Positions 3,208 to 5,918 of a stretch of DNA of 5,918 nucleotides are shown here, in pieces (position 1 is the first letter of the stretch; every line of letters starts with the position of its first letter). The notes under the pieces are model-generated. The model was given only the letters and a program-made list of their open reading frames with translations. It was not told the origin of the DNA and searched no databases. Position numbers and translations under genes: made by a program. The stretch is taken from assembly GCA_016177515.1 (NCBI GenBank), contig JACOUZ010000160.1:1-5918 (forward strand), read 5' to 3'. This DNA is from Acidobacteriota bacterium. GTDB lineage: Bacteria > Acidobacteriota > Polarisedimenticolia > Gp22-AA2.

Positions 3208-5918
3208 ATGGGCCTCTTAGAGCGCCTGCGGCCGCAGCCCGGCTGGAAGGATCCGGACCCGAAAGTGCGGCGCGCTGCCGTCGCCCAGATCCCGGACGCC
3301 GCGGTCGTCGCCGATCTGGCGCGGAGCGACCCCGATCCCGGAGTGCGGGAGGAGGCCTGGTCAGCGCTCCTGTCTCTCGCCCTCGAGGGCCCGGAGGAGG
3401 CGGCCGGCCTCGTGGCGGTCGCCGCCCTCGAGGATGCGAAGCTCATGCTGCAGATCGCCCGCCACGCCCTGCACGAATCGGCGAGCCGCGCCGCCCTTTC
3501 CCGCCTCGACGACCTGAAGGCGCTCGCCAGCGTGGCCCGCCACGGCCGGCATCCCGCCGTGAGGCTCGAGGCCCTCGTCCGGGTCGTCGAGTTCCCGGCC
3601 GACGCCGCCGCCGTGCGCGACGAGATCGTGGCCACCGCCCTGAAGAGCCCGCACGACGACGCGGCACTTTCGGCGCTCGAGCACCTGCCCGGATCGGATC
3701 GCTTCGCGGCCGGCGGCGCCGCCGGCCCGGGCCCGGGCGAGGCGCCCGGCGGCGATTTTCTCGACACCCTCGCGCAGCACGGCAAGAGCCGCGCCGCCGT
3801 GAGGCGCGCCCGCACGATCCTGCACGAACGGCAGGCGGCCGCGGCCGGCGCGCAGGCGCGCCTGCAGACCGACCGGCGGGCGCAGATCCGCCTGTGCGAG
3901 AAGGTCGAGGCCCTGGGACGCTCCGGCGAGTGCGAGTCGCTGGTCGCCGAAATCGCCGCGATCCAGGACGCCTGGACCGATCTCGTGCCGCACGTCGACG
4001 ACGATCTCGATGAGCGCTTCCAGGCGGCGCTGCCGAAGGCAAGGGAGAGATTGCGCCACAACCTGGCGGCGCGCGAGGAGGCGCATCGCCGCGCGGAGCT
4101 CCTGCGCGCCCGCCGCGAGCAGCACATCATGCCGCGCCTGCGGATCGTCGGCACGGTCGAGGCGGCCGCGGGCGAGGACAGCCCGCGAATCCTGGAGGAC
4201 GCCTCCTGGGAGTGGGGTCGTTTGGCGGCGCTCGACGGCCTGCGGCCGGACGATCCCGTCGACTCCGAGATCCTCGCCGGGGCGCGGGATCTGGAGGCGC
4301 GGTTCCAGACGGCGCGCGCCGCCTGCCAGTCCCGCTTCGAGGTCTGGCAGCAGGACCGGGAGCGGCACCGGATCGAGGAGATCGACGAGGCCGCCCGCAA
4401 GGAGAGGCAGCGCCAGAAGGACGAGCAGGCGCAGGAGAAGCGCGACCACCTGGCGCGGCTCCAGAAACTGTGCAAGCACGCCGATCGCCTCCTCAAATCG
4501 GCCGCGCTGTCGCTCGGGAAGGCCGATCCGGCCCTGCGCGACGTGCGGACCGCCCTCGACGCCATGCCGCCGCTGCCGTCACGCCGCGACCACGACACCC
4601 TGGTCGAACGGCTGAAGAAGTTCCGCGCCGCGCTGGCGCCCCGCGTGCCGGAGCTGCGGGAGGCCGAACAGTGGACGCGGTGGGCCAACTCCAACGTGCA
4701 GGAGGAGCTTTGCGCTCGCGCCGAGGAGCTCCGGGAGATTGCCGACCCCGAGGCGGCCGCCCGCCGCCTCCCCGACCTGCTGGAGCGCTGGAAGTCGGCC
4801 AGCGTGGCCGAGCCCGACAGGGCCCAGGCCCTCTGGCAGCGCTTCAAGACCGCCACCGAGGAGGTGCGCGCCCGCCACGAGGCGCTTCTGGCCCGGCACA
4901 GCTACGCCAAGCGCGCCCTGTGCGAGAAGGCCGAGGCCCTGTCCGTCTCCACCGACTGGATCAAGACGGCGGAGGCGGTCAAGGCGCTGCAGACCGAGTG
5001 GAAGACCGCCGGGACGGCCGCCCGCGGCCAGGAAAAGGCGCTGTGGGAGCGTTTCCGCAAGGCCTGTGACGAATTTTTCACCCGCCGCGACCAGGATCGC
5101 TCGAGACGCAAGGAGGAGTGGGCGAAGAACCTGGAGACCCGAGAGGCACTCATCGCCCGTGCCGAGTCGCTTGCCGACTCCACCGACTGGAAGATCACGG
5201 CGCCCGAACTCAAGCGCCTGCAGGCGGAGTGGAAGACGGCCGGCCCCGTCCGCCCGAGCCGTTCGGAGGCCCTCTGGCACCGCTTCCGCGCGGCCTGCGA
5301 CCGCTTCTTCGAGCGCTACAAGCGCCGCGACCAGATCGACCGGGAGATGGCCCTCGCCGGGCGCGAGGCGATCTGTGCCGAGCTGGAACGCCTCCTGCCC
5401 GCCGCCGGCACCGATGGGCTGCTGCCGAGGCTGGAGGTCGCCTGGGACCGCTGGCGGAAGTGCCCGCCGCTGCCGGGGGAACTCGCCCGTCCGGTCGGTG
5501 AGCGGTTCCAGCGCGCGCTCGACGCGGTCGTCGCGGCCAGCCCCGAGGCCCTCCAGGGGACGGCGTTCGACGCCGGAGCGAACCGGAACAGGATGGAGGA
5601 TCTGTGCGCCCGCCTGGAGCGGCTGCTGCCGGGGGGCGGCACCGCGCCCGACGAGGCTCTCTCACCCGTGACCCGGCTGGCGACCCTGTGGCGCGAGGCG
5701 CTCGCCTCCAACACCATCGGCGGCAAGGTGGCCGAGGAGGCCAGGCAGCGTGCCGCCGCCGAAGAGGTGACCAAGGCGCGCGCCGCCTGGCAGAGGATCG
5801 GCTACGTGCACGAGGACGACCGCCGGACGCTTGGCGCGCGCTTCGAGCGGGCCTGCCGCCGCCTGGCGCCGCCGGCCGAGCGCAGCCCCGCCCCGCCCCG
5901 GCCGCGGCGGCCCGCCAC
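3208..5918 (+). CDS. DUF349 repeat protein with N-terminal HEAT-like domain (3' end outside window)
   Basis: An uninterrupted frame of 903 codons runs from the ATG at 3208 (GGAG nine bases upstream) off the right edge; the nearby ATG at 3200 stops after six codons. Residues 10-160 are HEAT-like helices, opening with GWKDPDPKVRRAAVAQI and repeated in DPDPGVREEAWSALL, as usual for long DUF349 proteins. A Gly/Pro linker (167-183) follows, then DUF349-type units starting at Leu229, Leu501, Leu571, Leu648 and Ile722, separated by charged helices (370-430 may be coiled coil). The best units (571-630 and 648-707) carry STDW, LQxEWKTAG and LWxRFRxACDxFF. The last unit (about 799-890) holds SNTIGGK (834-840) and AAWQRIGYV, also seen at the C-terminus of other DUF349 proteins. 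A Pro/Arg-rich stretch begins at 892. No signal peptide or membrane segment is seen, so it is probably cytoplasmic. The function of DUF349 is unknown; a helical-repeat scaffold binding protein or nucleic acid is inference. At least 903 residues is at the long end of the family. Confidence 0.92.
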   Translation, partial: MGLLERLRPQPGWKDPDPKVRRAAVAQIPDAAVVADLARSDPDPGVREEAWSALLSLALEGPEEAAGLVAVAALEDAKLMLQIARHALHESASRAALSRLDDLKALASVARHGRHPAVRLEALVRVVEFPADAAAVRDEIVATALKSPHDDAALSALEHLPGSDRFAAGGAAGPGPGEAPGGDFLDTLAQHGKSRAAVRRARTILHERQAAAAGAQARLQTDRRAQIRLCEKVEALGRSGECESLVAEIAAIQDAWTDLVPHVDDDLDERFQAALPKARERLRHNLAAREEAHRRAELLRARREQHIMPRLRIVGTVEAAAGEDSPRILEDASWEWGRLAALDGLRPDDPVDSEILAGARDLEARFQTARAACQSRFEVWQQDRERHRIEEIDEAARKERQRQKDEQAQEKRDHLARLQKLCKHADRLLKSAALSLGKADPALRDVRTALDAMPPLPSRRDHDTLVERLKKFRAALAPRVPELREAEQWTRWANSNVQEELCARAEELREIADPEAAARRLPDLLERWKSASVAEPDRAQALWQRFKTATEEVRARHEALLARHSYAKRALCEKAEALSVSTDWIKTAEAVKALQTEWKTAGTAARGQEKALWERFRKACDEFFTRRDQDRSRRKEEWAKNLETREALIARAESLADSTDWKITAPELKRLQAEWKTAGPVRPSRSEALWHRFRAACDRFFERYKRRDQIDREMALAGREAICAELERLLPAAGTDGLLPRLEVAWDRWRKCPPLPGELARPVGERFQRALDAVVAASPEALQGTAFDAGANRNRMEDLCARLERLLPGGGTAPDEALSPVTRLATLWREALASNTIGGKVAEEARQRAAAEEVTKARAAWQRIGYVHEDDRRTLGARFERACRRLAPPAERSPAPPRPRRPA
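4708..5508 (+). repeat. Phased DUF349 repeat units inside the large gene
   Basis: Four successive coding units begin at 4708, 4918, 5149 and 5371, that is, with periods of 70, 77 and 74 codons. In each, a Trp follows the first Leu/Ile by exactly 27 residues (Trp528, 598, 675, 749) and the Phe of an xRF motif follows it by exactly 45 (Phe546, 616, 693, 767). The second and third units are also similar as DNA: ACCGACTGG, GAGTGGAAG and TTCCGC recur exactly 231 bases apart. The length differences lie in the linkers after the Phe. The fourth unit is diverged (PPLP in place of AGPV and no CDxFF). This is protein-level repetition within one gene, not a mobile or intergenic repeat. Confidence 0.85.

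Noticed and set aside
3000..4856. A 618-codon open frame on the minus strand opposite the DUF349 gene
   Set aside because: Its product is a low-complexity Arg/Ser/Ala sequence with no family pattern, as expected from the strand opposite a GC-rich gene. The plus strand carries clear HEAT-like and DUF349 motifs.
1..5918. Defence, mobile-element or otherwise new multi-gene system
   Set aside because: No nuclease, transposase, integrase, reverse transcriptase, toxin pair, inverted terminal repeats or spacer array is visible; the genes look like ordinary chromosomal ones with uniform base composition.

Overview
This is a GC-rich bacterial segment (roughly 70% G+C by eye) with five recognisable protein genes on two divergent transcription units. 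Codon third positions are almost all G or C. The nature of the proteins (a dipeptide epimerase of the enolase superfamily, a YbhB/YbcL-type PEBP protein, and a long HEAT-plus-DUF349 protein with a C-terminal 'SNTIGG' unit) suggests an Acidobacteriota, Myxococcota or similar soil/sediment lineage. That placement is inference; there is no rRNA or marker gene here to fix it.

Minus strand, read right to left from about 2609: a six-helix membrane protein of unknown function (2609-1956), a HAD-superfamily phosphatase (1943-1200) and a dipeptide epimerase (1203-172). The gap between the first two is 12 bases. The HAD stop and the epimerase start share an ATGA overlap. The epimerase stop overlaps another ATG (TGATG), which opens a reading frame of only 38 codons that ends at 56; it may be a short gene or a broken 5' end. 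This tight packing indicates one operon with translational coupling. The epimerase points to salvage of peptides, for example Ala-Glu dipeptides from cell wall turnover; the roles of its two partners are not known.

Plus strand, read left to right: a 151-residue PEBP family protein (2665-3120) transcribed divergently from the membrane protein gene across a 55-base A+T-richer intergenic stretch, then an 87-base gap with a good -10 box, and then a very long gene (3208 to beyond the right edge, 903 codons visible) for a DUF349 protein. That protein starts with HEAT-like helices, passes through a Gly/Pro linker and charged helical region, and carries a regular series of DUF349 units whose Leu, Trp and Phe anchors keep constant spacing. 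Its right end lies outside the window.

No RNA gene, mobile element, CRISPR array or defence-type locus is visible. The most unusual parts are the strictly phased DUF349 array, whose biological function is unknown, and the unassigned membrane protein that leads the epimerase operon.
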